DNA from: an uncultured Actinomycetes bacterium
GTDB taxonomy: Bacteria; Actinomycetota; Actinomycetes; Mycobacteriales; Nakamurellaceae
DNA: 64,000 nucleotides
Direction of reading: 5' to 3'
NCBI GenBank assembly: GCA_937926105.1
Contig: CALANS010000162.1
Span: forward strand, 1-64,000
A program made the position numbers and the translations under genes. The notes below the pieces were generated by a model, which made no database searches, was not told the origin of the DNA, and saw nothing but the letters and a program-made list of their open reading frames with translations. Below are positions 8,598 to 16,058 of this stretch, in pieces; the stretch's first letter is position 1, and every line of letters begins with the position of its first letter.

Positions 8598-9629
8598 TCA
8601 GTTCAGGCCCGCGTAGGAGTGCAGGCCGGAGACGACCATATTGACGACGAACAGGTTGAACATGATCGACGCGAACCCGAGGATGGAGATCCACGCCGCC
8701 CGGCTGCCGCGCCAGCCGCTGGTCGCGCGGGCATGCAGATAGCCGGCGTAGAGGATCCAGGTGATCAGAGCGGTCGTCTCCTTGGGATCCCAGCCCCAGT
8801 AACGGCCCCACGCGGCCTCTGCCCACAGTGCACCGGCCACCACAGCGAATGTGAACAGCGGGAACGCGATGATCGCCGTGCGGTAGGCAACCTTATCCAG
8901 GATGTCCGGCGATGGGAGCCGGTCCAGCACCGACCGCGAGTCTGTGTGACCGTCGCGGCGTCGGTCGCGTCGTGTGCGGACGATGTACATCGCCGAGGCC
9001 ACGCCGGAGAGCATCAGCATTCCCGAGGAGATCGCCACCGCCAGCACGTGAATGACCAGCCAGTAGGACTGCAGCGCGGGAACCAGACTTCCCGCCGGGG
9101 TGTACAGGACGGTGCCGCCGACGAAGCTCAACACGGCGATCGGGAACATCACGAACAGTCCGATGCGCCGAACCTTCGTCCGGTTGACCGCCACGAGCCA
9201 CGCTCCGGCGGCGACGGCGCAGATGAGCGAGACGATCTCGTACATGTTTCCCCAGGGCGCCCGATGTGCGGCCATGCCCCGGGTGATCAGCGACAGCACG
9301 TTCATCGTGAACCCGACCCCGGCGACCAGAACTGCTGCCCTGCCGAACCTTTCACCCCAACCCGGGCGATCTGTCAATGATGCAGAACCCTCGCCGCTTC
9401 CCCCCGTTTCGGCCGGATCGTCGCCGTCCCGGGTGAGCAGCGCGACAGCGCTGCCGTCTGCGGGCACAGCAGCGGTCGCTCTGGCGGTGCTGGTGGCGCG
9501 GCGCGACGCGAACTCCACGGCGTGGCATGCCAGCGCCATCACGTAGCCGGCGAGGGCCCCTTCGAAGGTCAGGTCTGATATCCGTGATGCCAATTGCCAT
9601 ACCACTGCGACAGATTCGACGTCGGCCAC
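8598..9629 (-). CDS. ccsB: cytochrome c biogenesis protein CcsB/ResC (System II)
   Basis: 343 residues, polytopic, with the haem-handling tryptophan-rich signature WGRYWGWDPKETTALITW near residue 270 and conserved His positions in flanking helices. With ResB it forms the System II synthase that exports haem and attaches it to apocytochromes c outside the membrane. It starts 5 bp after the resB stop, so it shares that transcript. An insert of about 40 residues after the second helix (near residues 50-90) is low-complexity. Confidence 0.92.
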   Translation of the reverse strand: MADVESVAVVWQLASRISDLTFEGALAGYVMALACHAVEFASRRATSTARATAAVPADGSAVALLTRDGDDPAETGGSGEGSASLTDRPGWGERFGRAAVLVAGVGFTMNVLSLITRGMAAHRAPWGNMYEIVSLICAVAAGAWLVAVNRTKVRRIGLFVMFPIAVLSFVGGTVLYTPAGSLVPALQSYWLVIHVLAVAISSGMLMLSGVASAMYIVRTRRDRRRDGHTDSRSVLDRLPSPDILDKVAYRTAIIAFPLFTFAVVAGALWAEAAWGRYWGWDPKETTALITWILYAGYLHARATSGWRGSRAAWISILGFASIMFNLFVVNMVVSGLHSYAGLN

Positions 9630-9634
9630 TTCTG

Positions 9635-11335
9635 TTACCTTTCAACGGTTTCTGCCGGCACGGTGCCGGCGGCAGTTGATTCCGTGCCCGGGGCCAGGGC
9701 GACCAGCGAGGCGAACTCCCGGCCATACCCGGCTTGGTCCGTGCGCGCCAGCCCACCGATTTCGATGCACAGGCCGTGGCGGGCGGGTGCGGCCGTTCCG
9801 AATGGTGCAGCGTCCGGCCGGATCCGGAACCAGACCCGCCGCCGCTTGATCAGCAGCGACGCCATCAGCCCGGCGATCAGCGCGATCACCGATACCAATG
9901 CCCAGTCCTGGGCGGGGTCGTAGGAGGTCTGCAGCGAGACGAATTGTTTGGCGCCGGTGAAGGTAATTTTCGTCCCGTCGTCGAGAGTGACGGACTGGCC
10001 CGGTGACAGGTTGGCGTGGGCCTTCTTGACCAGCAAGCCGTTGGCCACCTGCGCGGTGTCGATGGCGAACACCGACTGCGGTATCCCGCTTGCCATGCCT
10101 AGATCTCCTCGGTATACGTCGACCGCGACCCCCGGACTGAGCAGCGAGGGAAATCCGGAGGACATGATGCCACCGCGCACGACCGCGGTCGGTGCGAAGA
10201 TCCCGACGATGGCCAGCTGATTCTTCCGCAGATCGGCGGCCGAGTAGCCGGGTGGGTCGGTGACCTTGATGGCGCCTTGGGAGGTGAACATCGAGTCTTC
10301 GGGGGCGAATGGCTGCTGGTAGCTGCGAACTTGGCCGTCGGGGTAGGTGATGCGGAAGGTCGGTGTGTAGCCGTGCCCCAGCAGGTAGAGCCGGTCGCCG
10401 GAAAACCGCAGCGGGTCGTTGACCTCAAGAGCGCGGCGCCGCCAGGTGTCGGTGCCCAGGTCCCCGCCTGTTTGGAAGCGGATGTCGGCCCGGAACGTCG
10501 TGGCCTGCCCCTGCGGGGTGTAGGCGGCGTGGAAGGCGTCCACGTCCACGCAGAACGGTGTCATGGTGGTGGGGTTCACCAGTGGGCCGGGCCGGAAGTC
10601 GTCGTACGCGATCGGCGAGGACGCGCAGAACCCGTCGCCTTCCGTGACCAGCACGGTGCCCTCGTAGCCGAACATTCCGCCCACGGCCACCGACAGCAGC
10701 AGGCCCACCAGCGAGAAATGAAAGACCAGGTTGCCGACGTCGCGCAGGTAACCCTTCTCGGCGGCCACCACGACCGCCCCGTCGGGTTCCGTGCGGGTGG
10801 CGGTGCGCCACCCGCCGACACCGGCGTGCCGCAGCCGATCCGCCACCTGCCGCCCGGCCGCTGTGGCGTCGCCGGTGATGGTGACGGTGGCGTGGTGCGG
10901 CAGACGGGACAGGTTGCGGGGGGCTGATGCGGGCGGGCCGGTGCGGATCTGCCGCAGCAGCTCCCAGCTGCGCGGCGTCAGGCAGCCGACCAGCGAGATG
11001 AACAGCAGCAAGTACACGGCGGCGAACCAGGGGGCTGAGAACACGTTGAAAAAGCCCAGGCGGTTCAGCCAGGGCCCGATCGTGGGGTGGTCGAGGATGT
11101 ACTGGGCGGTCTTGGGCCTGTTGGTCGACCATTGCGGCAGCAGCGCCCCGGGTAGTGACGCCAGCGCCAGCAGGAACAGCAGTATCAGTGCGGTGCGCAT
11201 GCTCGTCAGGCGCCGCCACACGTTCCGCAGCACCGCCAGACCTCTGGCGAGGGCGCCACGCGGGCCGTTGCGGGCAGGGTGGGATTGGAGCAGATCCTCG
11301 TCGTTGCGTGCGGCGATCGAATCGCGGGGCGGCAT
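9635..11335 (-). CDS. resB: cytochrome c biogenesis protein ResB (System II)
   Basis: 566 residues. Three N-terminal helices (first with ALILLFLLALASLPGALLPQ, second with FFNVFSAPWFAAVYLLLFI) are followed by a fourth near residue 205 and a large extracytoplasmic domain. A last helix (WALVSVIALIAGLMASLLI) precedes a basic tail. LSRLPHHATVTI and QTSYDPAQDWALVSV are ResB-like. Its ATG begins directly at the end of the ccdA stop (TAAATG). Partner of CcsB in haem ligation. The long form with a C-terminal extension is common in actinobacteria. Confidence 0.92.
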   Translation of the reverse strand: MPPRDSIAARNDEDLLQSHPARNGPRGALARGLAVLRNVWRRLTSMRTALILLFLLALASLPGALLPQWSTNRPKTAQYILDHPTIGPWLNRLGFFNVFSAPWFAAVYLLLFISLVGCLTPRSWELLRQIRTGPPASAPRNLSRLPHHATVTITGDATAAGRQVADRLRHAGVGGWRTATRTEPDGAVVVAAEKGYLRDVGNLVFHFSLVGLLLSVAVGGMFGYEGTVLVTEGDGFCASSPIAYDDFRPGPLVNPTTMTPFCVDVDAFHAAYTPQGQATTFRADIRFQTGGDLGTDTWRRRALEVNDPLRFSGDRLYLLGHGYTPTFRITYPDGQVRSYQQPFAPEDSMFTSQGAIKVTDPPGYSAADLRKNQLAIVGIFAPTAVVRGGIMSSGFPSLLSPGVAVDVYRGDLGMASGIPQSVFAIDTAQVANGLLVKKAHANLSPGQSVTLDDGTKITFTGAKQFVSLQTSYDPAQDWALVSVIALIAGLMASLLIKRRRVWFRIRPDAAPFGTAAPARHGLCIEIGGLARTDQAGYGREFASLVALAPGTESTAAGTVPAETVER

Positions 11336-12130
11336 TTATAACACCGTCCCGGAGGTGGGCGCGGTGACCCGCAGGTACGCGATGAACTGGCCCCAAATAC
11401 CGGTCACCATCAGCAGCCCGACCACGATCATGCCGGCCGCGCCGGCCAGCTGGATTCCCCTGGTGTGCCGTCGCAGGAACGCCAACGTCGAGGTGGCCCA
11501 GCCGAAACCGGCCGCGATGAGGACGAACGGGATCCCCAGGCCCGCGCAGTAGAACAGCACCAGCGCCAGGCCGCGCCAAGCCGACGCGCCCCAGTCCGTG
11601 GCGTAAGACAGCGAGATCACCCCGGCCAGGGTGGGGCCGACGCACACCACCCACCCGGTGCCGAAGGCCGCGCCCAGCAGGGGTGCGCCCAGCACCCGGC
11701 CCCGCGGCCGCAGGTGAAGTCGGTATTCACGACGGAGGAATGGAACGGCTCCGGCCATCACCAGACCCATCAGGATCGTGATGCCGCCCCCGATCCGAGT
11801 CAGCAGGTCTTGGTTTGCCAGCAGGCCGCGGGCCAAACCGAGTACCAGCACGGTCTCGGCGACGAAGACCACGGTGAAGCCGACCACGAACAGCAAGGTG
11901 CCGACCACCGCCCGGCTGCGGATCGCCGTGCCAACCCGTCCGGATGGTGTGCCGTCGGCTCCGACCAGCCCCGTGATGTAGGCGAGATAGCCCGGAACCA
12001 GCGGAATCACACAGGGCGAGGCGAACGACACCGCGCCCGCGGCGACGGCCAGCCCGGCGGCCAGCACGAACGGGCCCGACAACACCGTGTCGGTAATGCC
12101 GGACACGGCAACCGCTCCCGGCCAGGTCAC
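11336..12130 (-). CDS. ccdA: thiol-disulfide membrane transporter CcdA/DsbD-like
   Basis: 264 residues with six predicted membrane helices and the two CcdA cysteines in ASPCVIPLVPGYLAYI and GWVVCVGPTLAGV. The protein carries reducing equivalents from cytosolic thioredoxin to the outer face, keeping apocytochrome CxxCH thiols reduced. It overlaps the TlpA/ResA-like gene by 4 bp and abuts resB, giving the standard System II order. Confidence 0.92.
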   Translation of the reverse strand: MTWPGAVAVSGITDTVLSGPFVLAAGLAVAAGAVSFASPCVIPLVPGYLAYITGLVGADGTPSGRVGTAIRSRAVVGTLLFVVGFTVVFVAETVLVLGLARGLLANQDLLTRIGGGITILMGLVMAGAVPFLRREYRLHLRPRGRVLGAPLLGAAFGTGWVVCVGPTLAGVISLSYATDWGASAWRGLALVLFYCAGLGIPFVLIAAGFGWATSTLAFLRRHTRGIQLAGAAGMIVVGLLMVTGIWGQFIAYLRVTAPTSGTVL

Positions 12131-12768
12131 TGGGCGTTCCCTTCGGCTGCGATCGGGGTGATGACGGCCAGCAGCTGCGTCTTGGTCACTGGCCGCAGCC
12201 AGATGTGCGCCACGCGGTGGCGCCGGTCTAGCACGATCGTTGACGGGATGGATGCGGTCGGAAATCCGCGCAGCGACAGTAGGGTTCGCATGGTCGGGTC
12301 GAAGATCGACGGGTACGGCGTGTCCAGCGACCGGTGAAAGTCACTGCCGGCCTGCTGGGAATCCCGGATGTCAATGCCCAGGAACTGCACACCCGACGGT
12401 TTGAGCGCTCTGGCTGCGGCGTTCAACTCGGGTGCCTCGGCGCGGCACGGCGGGCACCACGAGCCCCAGAAGTTCAGCACCACCACCTTGCCGGCGTAAT
12501 CGGACAGCCGGATCGTCCCGGTGCCGGTCAGGTCCGGCCCCGACAGGTCGGTGATGGTGCCGCGTTGGGCCGGCGGGTAGGAGATCTCGTCGTTGTTACC
12601 CGGGGAGGAGAACTGGAACGAGCCCGCCGAGCCACCGGTGGAGGAACACGCGCCGACGGCGAGCGTGAGAGCCGCGGCCAGTGCGAGGAGTTGGATCGGG
12701 CGGGCTGCGGCGGTGCGTGGCCGTCGGCGAGCGGGGAGATCCCGGCGGGGCTGCCGGCGGTCGGTCAC
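12127..12768 (-). CDS. TlpA/ResA-like lipoprotein thiol-disulfide oxidoreductase
   Basis: 213 residues from a GTG that overlaps the upstream L,D-transpeptidase stop (GTGA); the frame extends further but inside that gene. A lipobox (LAVGACSS) anchors a thioredoxin-fold domain with the active site WGSWCPPCRAE and the cis-Pro loop near GFPTASIPS. In System II this protein reduces apocytochrome c thiols with electrons from CcdA. It is translationally coupled on both sides. Confidence 0.9.
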   Translation of the reverse strand: MTDRRQPRRDLPARRRPRTAAARPIQLLALAAALTLAVGACSSTGGSAGSFQFSSPGNNDEISYPPAQRGTITDLSGPDLTGTGTIRLSDYAGKVVVLNFWGSWCPPCRAEAPELNAAARALKPSGVQFLGIDIRDSQQAGSDFHRSLDTPYPSIFDPTMRTLLSLRGFPTASIPSTIVLDRRHRVAHIWLRPVTKTQLLAVITPIAAEGNAQ

Positions 12769-14129
12769 GTCAGGGCGCTCCCCTGCAGCCATTGCTCCCA
12801 GGGGATGTTCCAGTCGCCGAACCCGTCGTGGGACCCGAGTTTGGTGCTGGTGCCCTTGACGGTGACGATGTCACCGTAGCCGAAGGTGTTGTAGAACCAC
12901 TTGCCGTCGGTAGGGTTGATGTTGATGCAACCGTGTGAGACGTTCCGAACTCCCTGATCCTTGACCGACCACGGCGCCGAGTGGATGAAGATGCCGCTGT
13001 AGGACAGCCGGATGGCCAGCGGAATCTTGGAGTCGTAGCCCAGGTCGTAGTCCACCGGCAGGCCGTAGCTGGCCGAACTCATCTGCTTGACCTTGTACTT
13101 TTCCTGGGCGACGTAGGTTCCGCTGGGCGTGACGAAGGAGATTTCCTTGCCGTTGACGGTGACCGTCTTGTCCATCCCGAGGCTGACCGGGACCGTCCGG
13201 ACCTTCTTGCCGTTGATGTAGACGTTCATCTGCTTGGTCTTGTTGTCGATCACCGCGATTTTGGATGAGCCGATCGTGACGTGCAGGGTGCGGTCCGTCT
13301 CGCCGTACATGCCGGAACCGAGCTTCACGCCGTAGATCTTGGCCGTCACCGTGACCTTCGTTCCGGGCTTCCAGTAGTCCTTGGGGCGCCAATGCAGCGT
13401 TCGGTCGTCCCACCAGTACCAGGCCCCCTCCGTTGCCGGCTCGGCCGTCACCGACAGTGCCCTCTCGGCGGCGGCACGGTCCTTGGGTGCCTTGTCGAAA
13501 ATCACCACCATGGGCTGGCCCACGCCGACGACCTTCGTCGATGGCGGGGGATAGAACGACGGAAAGACGGTCACATCCGGCTTGAGCGTCGTGAACGAGG
13601 AGGCCAGCGTGAATTCCCCGGTTTTCGAGACGGCGGTCGCGGTGGCGGTGTATCGCCTGTTGTAGCCCAGCGGCTCGGTGGTCTCCCATTTGGTCCCATC
13701 CGCGGACAGCTTCCCGTCCACCGCCTCGCCCTCCGGGTTGCGCAGCACGACCGAATCGAGCGTCCCGGTCTTCGCCCGGATCACCACCGGCTCGATCGGT
13801 GAGAATCCGGTCGAGTCATCGGCCGGGTTCATGGTGATGACCGGCTCGGGCGATCTTGTGCTGCTGGCCGTCGATGGCTGGGAGGGGACCGCGGTCAGCG
13901 AGCTTTCGGTAGTCGATGTAGGCGTCGGTGCCGGGCTCGCCGTTTCCGGGGCCGCAGGCTTCGAGCTGGTCGAACCCGCTGCAGGATTCGATGGCCGTGG
14001 GACCACGGTCGTCACGGTCGCGGTGACCACCGGTGAGGATACCGCGGGGCCTGCTGAACATGAGACGAGCGCCACCAGCAGCAAACTGCACCAGGCGATC
14101 CACCGCGCACCATGCGAAGCCTGCGGCAT
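12765..14129 (-). CDS. lipoprotein L,D-transpeptidase (YkuD) with Ig-like domains
   Basis: 454 residues. A signal peptide with lipobox LVALVSCSAG is followed by a Ser/Thr/Pro linker (about 30-90). Two bacterial Ig-like domains of the mycobacterial Ldt type come next (starting near PADDSTGFSPIEP and KPDVTVFPS), then a YkuD catalytic domain. The active-site motif is SHGCININP (Cys near residue 408), with the upstream IFIHSAPW His. The enzyme makes 3-3 cross-links in peptidoglycan, including links that resist most beta-lactams. It is the first gene of a transcript continuing into tlpA-ccdA-resB-ccsB and has a BlaI-type operator 33 bp before its ATG. Confidence 0.92.
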   Translation of the reverse strand: MPQASHGARWIAWCSLLLVALVSCSAGPAVSSPVVTATVTTVVPRPSNPAAGSTSSKPAAPETASPAPTPTSTTESSLTAVPSQPSTASSTRSPEPVITMNPADDSTGFSPIEPVVIRAKTGTLDSVVLRNPEGEAVDGKLSADGTKWETTEPLGYNRRYTATATAVSKTGEFTLASSFTTLKPDVTVFPSFYPPPSTKVVGVGQPMVVIFDKAPKDRAAAERALSVTAEPATEGAWYWWDDRTLHWRPKDYWKPGTKVTVTAKIYGVKLGSGMYGETDRTLHVTIGSSKIAVIDNKTKQMNVYINGKKVRTVPVSLGMDKTVTVNGKEISFVTPSGTYVAQEKYKVKQMSSASYGLPVDYDLGYDSKIPLAIRLSYSGIFIHSAPWSVKDQGVRNVSHGCININPTDGKWFYNTFGYGDIVTVKGTSTKLGSHDGFGDWNIPWEQWLQGSALT

Positions 14130-14161
14130 AGATACGCCTCCTCACCAAGTGTTCCCTCGAG

Positions 14162-14180
14162 CAACTATCGAGAATAGTAG
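14162..14180. promoter_or_regulatory. BlaI/CopY-type operator before L,D-transpeptidase/cyt c operon
   Basis: CAACTATCGAGAATAGTAG matches the CTACTAT-N5-NTAGTAG pattern with one half-site change. On the minus strand it contains TATTCT, a usable -10, about 45 nt before the L,D-transpeptidase ATG; a GAGGAGG ribosome site follows. A repressor here would block the promoter of the whole L,D-transpeptidase/cytochrome biogenesis operon. Confidence 0.7.
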
Positions 14181-14194
14181 CCGATGGAGTGAAG

Positions 14195-14221
14195 GCCCCT
14201 GGTGAGGTGACACCCAGGGGC
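14195..14221 (-). terminator. hairpin after NlpC/P60 gene
   Basis: An 8-bp GCCCCTGG/CCAGGGGC stem, extendable by two pairs around a bulge, with an 11-nt loop lies about 20 bp past the NlpC/P60 stop on the minus strand. There is no U-tract, as is common for actinobacterial terminators. It separates that gene from the L,D-transpeptidase promoter. Confidence 0.55.
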
Positions 14222-14241
14222 GAGAGGAGAAGGCGGCGTGG

Positions 14242-15468
14242 TCAGGCTCCCACGCGATGGCCGGTCGGGTTCGGGCCGGCGCCGTACAGGCTGCCCACGT
14301 ACACGGGTTTGGTTTCGGTGGATGCCTGCACGACCTTCCCGTTGCCGATGTACATGGCGACGTGGCTGACCGGCGAGTAGTACGTGACCAGGTCCCCTGG
14401 GCGGAGTTGATCCAACGGGACCGGAGTCAGCCCGGACTGCGCCCGCGAGGTGCGCGGGATCGTCACGCCGGCCTGCGCCCAGGCCCACGAGGTCAGTCCG
14501 GAGCAGTCGAACTGGTTGGGACCGGCTGCTCCCCACACATACCGCGAACCGAGCTTCGACAGGGCCGCCTCAACGGCGGCCTGGGCAACGGCGCTCGCGG
14601 CCGGAGCCGCTGGAACGTCCTGCGTCGGGCGGGAGGCGGCAGGCTCGGACGGTGCGCTGTTGGCGCGCCCCGGCTCAGCTCGGACGGTGGTCGCTGCAGC
14701 GGCCCGCTGTAGGGCTTGGCGTTCAAAGGCAAGCTGTTGGGCCGCCATTGCTTCCTGCCGCTCCTTCTCGGTGAGCCGCTCGGTCAGGTCGCGATACTTC
14801 GCGACCTCGGCACGCAGCGCGGCCTGCCGCTGGCTCACCGCTGCGGTCGCGCGCGCTGCGTCTGCGACCGCAGCATCGGCTGTCGTCTTGGCGTCGCGTG
14901 CGGCGGCGACCGCGTTCGACGCGAGCTGCGCTGCGTCGCGGGCATGCTTTCTGGCTGCTGCCGCGGTCTCCAGTTTCGACCGTACGTTGGCGGCGACCTG
15001 GTCGAGCATCATGGCCTGATCGAGGAAGTCGTCTGGCGAGGCGGAAGTCAGCAGCGCCGCCATCTTGCTCAGCCGCGCGCCGCGGAAGGTCGCGCCGACG
15101 AAGTCCTGCGCCTGCATTTGGAGGGCGACGGCAGCGCGGGCTGCCCGCGTGGCGGCTTGGTCCGTCGTGACCGCGGCTGAATCCGCCCTTCCGACCTCTC
15201 GCGCTGCCCTCTCCGCGTCCGCGCGGGCCTTCTGCTCGCGTTCTTGCGCCTGGAGCACCTGATCATTCATCAGAGCCGCTCGCTCCGAACTGTCCAGCCA
15301 TGCCTGTTTGGCGTCGTCCGCCGTCAACGGCCGGGTGGTACCGGAGGGGCCGGGTGATGACGGCTCGGCCTGGGCGGCTCCGGGGGCGAGCATTCCGAAT
15401 AGCAGCCCGACGAGCACCGTGACAACCAGTAGGGGATGGGAACTGCGGCGGTACGCAGATCTCGGCAC
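14242..15468 (-). CDS. secreted NlpC/P60 endopeptidase, riboswitch-controlled
   Basis: 408 residues from a GTG, with GAAGAAGG 12 nt upstream. A signal peptide (LLVVTVLVGLLFGMLAPGAAQA) precedes an Ala/Arg/Asp-rich coiled coil (about 45-250), a linker, and an NlpC/P60 domain with catalytic Cys in QFDCSGLTSW (about residue 325) and His in SHVAMYIGNG. It is a shorter paralogue of the hydrolase at 2943 and a plausible FtsX-activated hydrolase. Its leader carries a ydaO riboswitch, and the inferred promoter overlaps a BlaI-type operator, so expression may answer both to c-di-AMP and to the repressor. Confidence 0.9.
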   Translation of the reverse strand: MPRSAYRRSSHPLLVVTVLVGLLFGMLAPGAAQAEPSSPGPSGTTRPLTADDAKQAWLDSSERAALMNDQVLQAQEREQKARADAERAAREVGRADSAAVTTDQAATRAARAAVALQMQAQDFVGATFRGARLSKMAALLTSASPDDFLDQAMMLDQVAANVRSKLETAAAARKHARDAAQLASNAVAAARDAKTTADAAVADAARATAAVSQRQAALRAEVAKYRDLTERLTEKERQEAMAAQQLAFERQALQRAAAATTVRAEPGRANSAPSEPAASRPTQDVPAAPAASAVAQAAVEAALSKLGSRYVWGAAGPNQFDCSGLTSWAWAQAGVTIPRTSRAQSGLTPVPLDQLRPGDLVTYYSPVSHVAMYIGNGKVVQASTETKPVYVGSLYGAGPNPTGHRVGA

Positions 15469-15487
15469 CGAAAGGTAAACCCTTCTT

Positions 15488-15640
15488 CCGTGGTGCGCCT
15501 ACCGGGTTAGCTGACGGGTTTGGGACGGGAGGAAGTCCCTACCGCAGGGTGCATCATCAGCATCCTTCGCGGATTCACCCCCAGGCACGCGGGTCCCGGT
15601 CCAACTCCAGGTGGAGTCAACTCGGCGCTTGCCTTCCCGG
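15488..15640 (-). ncRNA. ydaO/yuaA cyclic-di-AMP riboswitch
   Basis: The leader on the minus strand contains the ydaO conserved blocks in order: GCGCCGAG, TGGGGGTGAATCC, GTAGGGACTTCC, and CCGTCAGCTAACCCGGTAGG, the last ending near 15492. ydaO riboswitches bind c-di-AMP and in actinobacteria commonly control Rpf and NlpC/P60 wall hydrolases, usually turning expression off. The element ends about 20 nt before the NlpC/P60 start and just before its Shine-Dalgarno-like GAAGAAGG, so control of translation access is possible. No intrinsic terminator is evident inside it. Outer limits are approximate. Confidence 0.88.
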
Positions 15641-15673
15641 CCCTGTTTGGGACGTGAGTGGAAGGTCTCGAAC

Positions 15674-15704
15674 AGGTTACGATACAGACACGGGCTCTTG
15701 TCAA
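15674..15704 (-). promoter_or_regulatory. candidate promoter of riboswitch-NlpC/P60 transcript
   Basis: On the minus strand TTGACA (15704-15699) is followed after 19 nt by TAACCT (15679-15674), a TANNNT-type -10. It sits about 35 bp upstream of the riboswitch core. The spacing is longer than ideal, so the -10 is tentative. Confidence 0.45.
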
Positions 15705-15720
15705 CTATGACACCTAGTAG
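15702..15720. promoter_or_regulatory. BlaI/CopY-type operator before riboswitch-NlpC/P60 gene
   Basis: CAACTATGACACCTAGTAG, the same 19-bp layout as the sites at 7558, 7583, 14162 and 19998. It overlaps the first 3 bp of the inferred -35 TTGACA on the minus strand, so binding would occlude RNA polymerase. Confidence 0.7.
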
Positions 15721-16058
15721 AATCAGGTTCGGGATCCTGTGCGGCTCAAGTAGCTGTGCGCGGCGCGGCAAGAACTCGGATTGTGCAGCGCCCCGTCCAA
15801 CAGTGAGGGTGCGGGCCCGTTCGAGCCGGCCGATCGCGTGATCTGGGCGGCCAGCCGTAGATCGGTCGGCGTGCACTTCCCGTCCCCACGTCGGCCGGTC
15901 TACGGTGCGGGAGCGGGTATCACGCGGATGAAAGGGCTTCACGCGGCGGGCGGCGGGTTGGTTGGAGGGTGGGTCGGACCACTGGTGCGTTGAAGGTGCC
16001 TGGAGCGCCGTGATGGGGCGGATACGGGTCGTCGGCGGATGGTCGTGCTCGCCGTCAC
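15721..16058. other. intergenic region between lnt and the NlpC/P60 promoter
   Basis: About 340 bp downstream of the lnt stop and upstream of the operator. Overlapping frames on both strands show no family-like sequence. No RNA element other than the riboswitch leader to the left was recognised. Confidence 0.4.
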
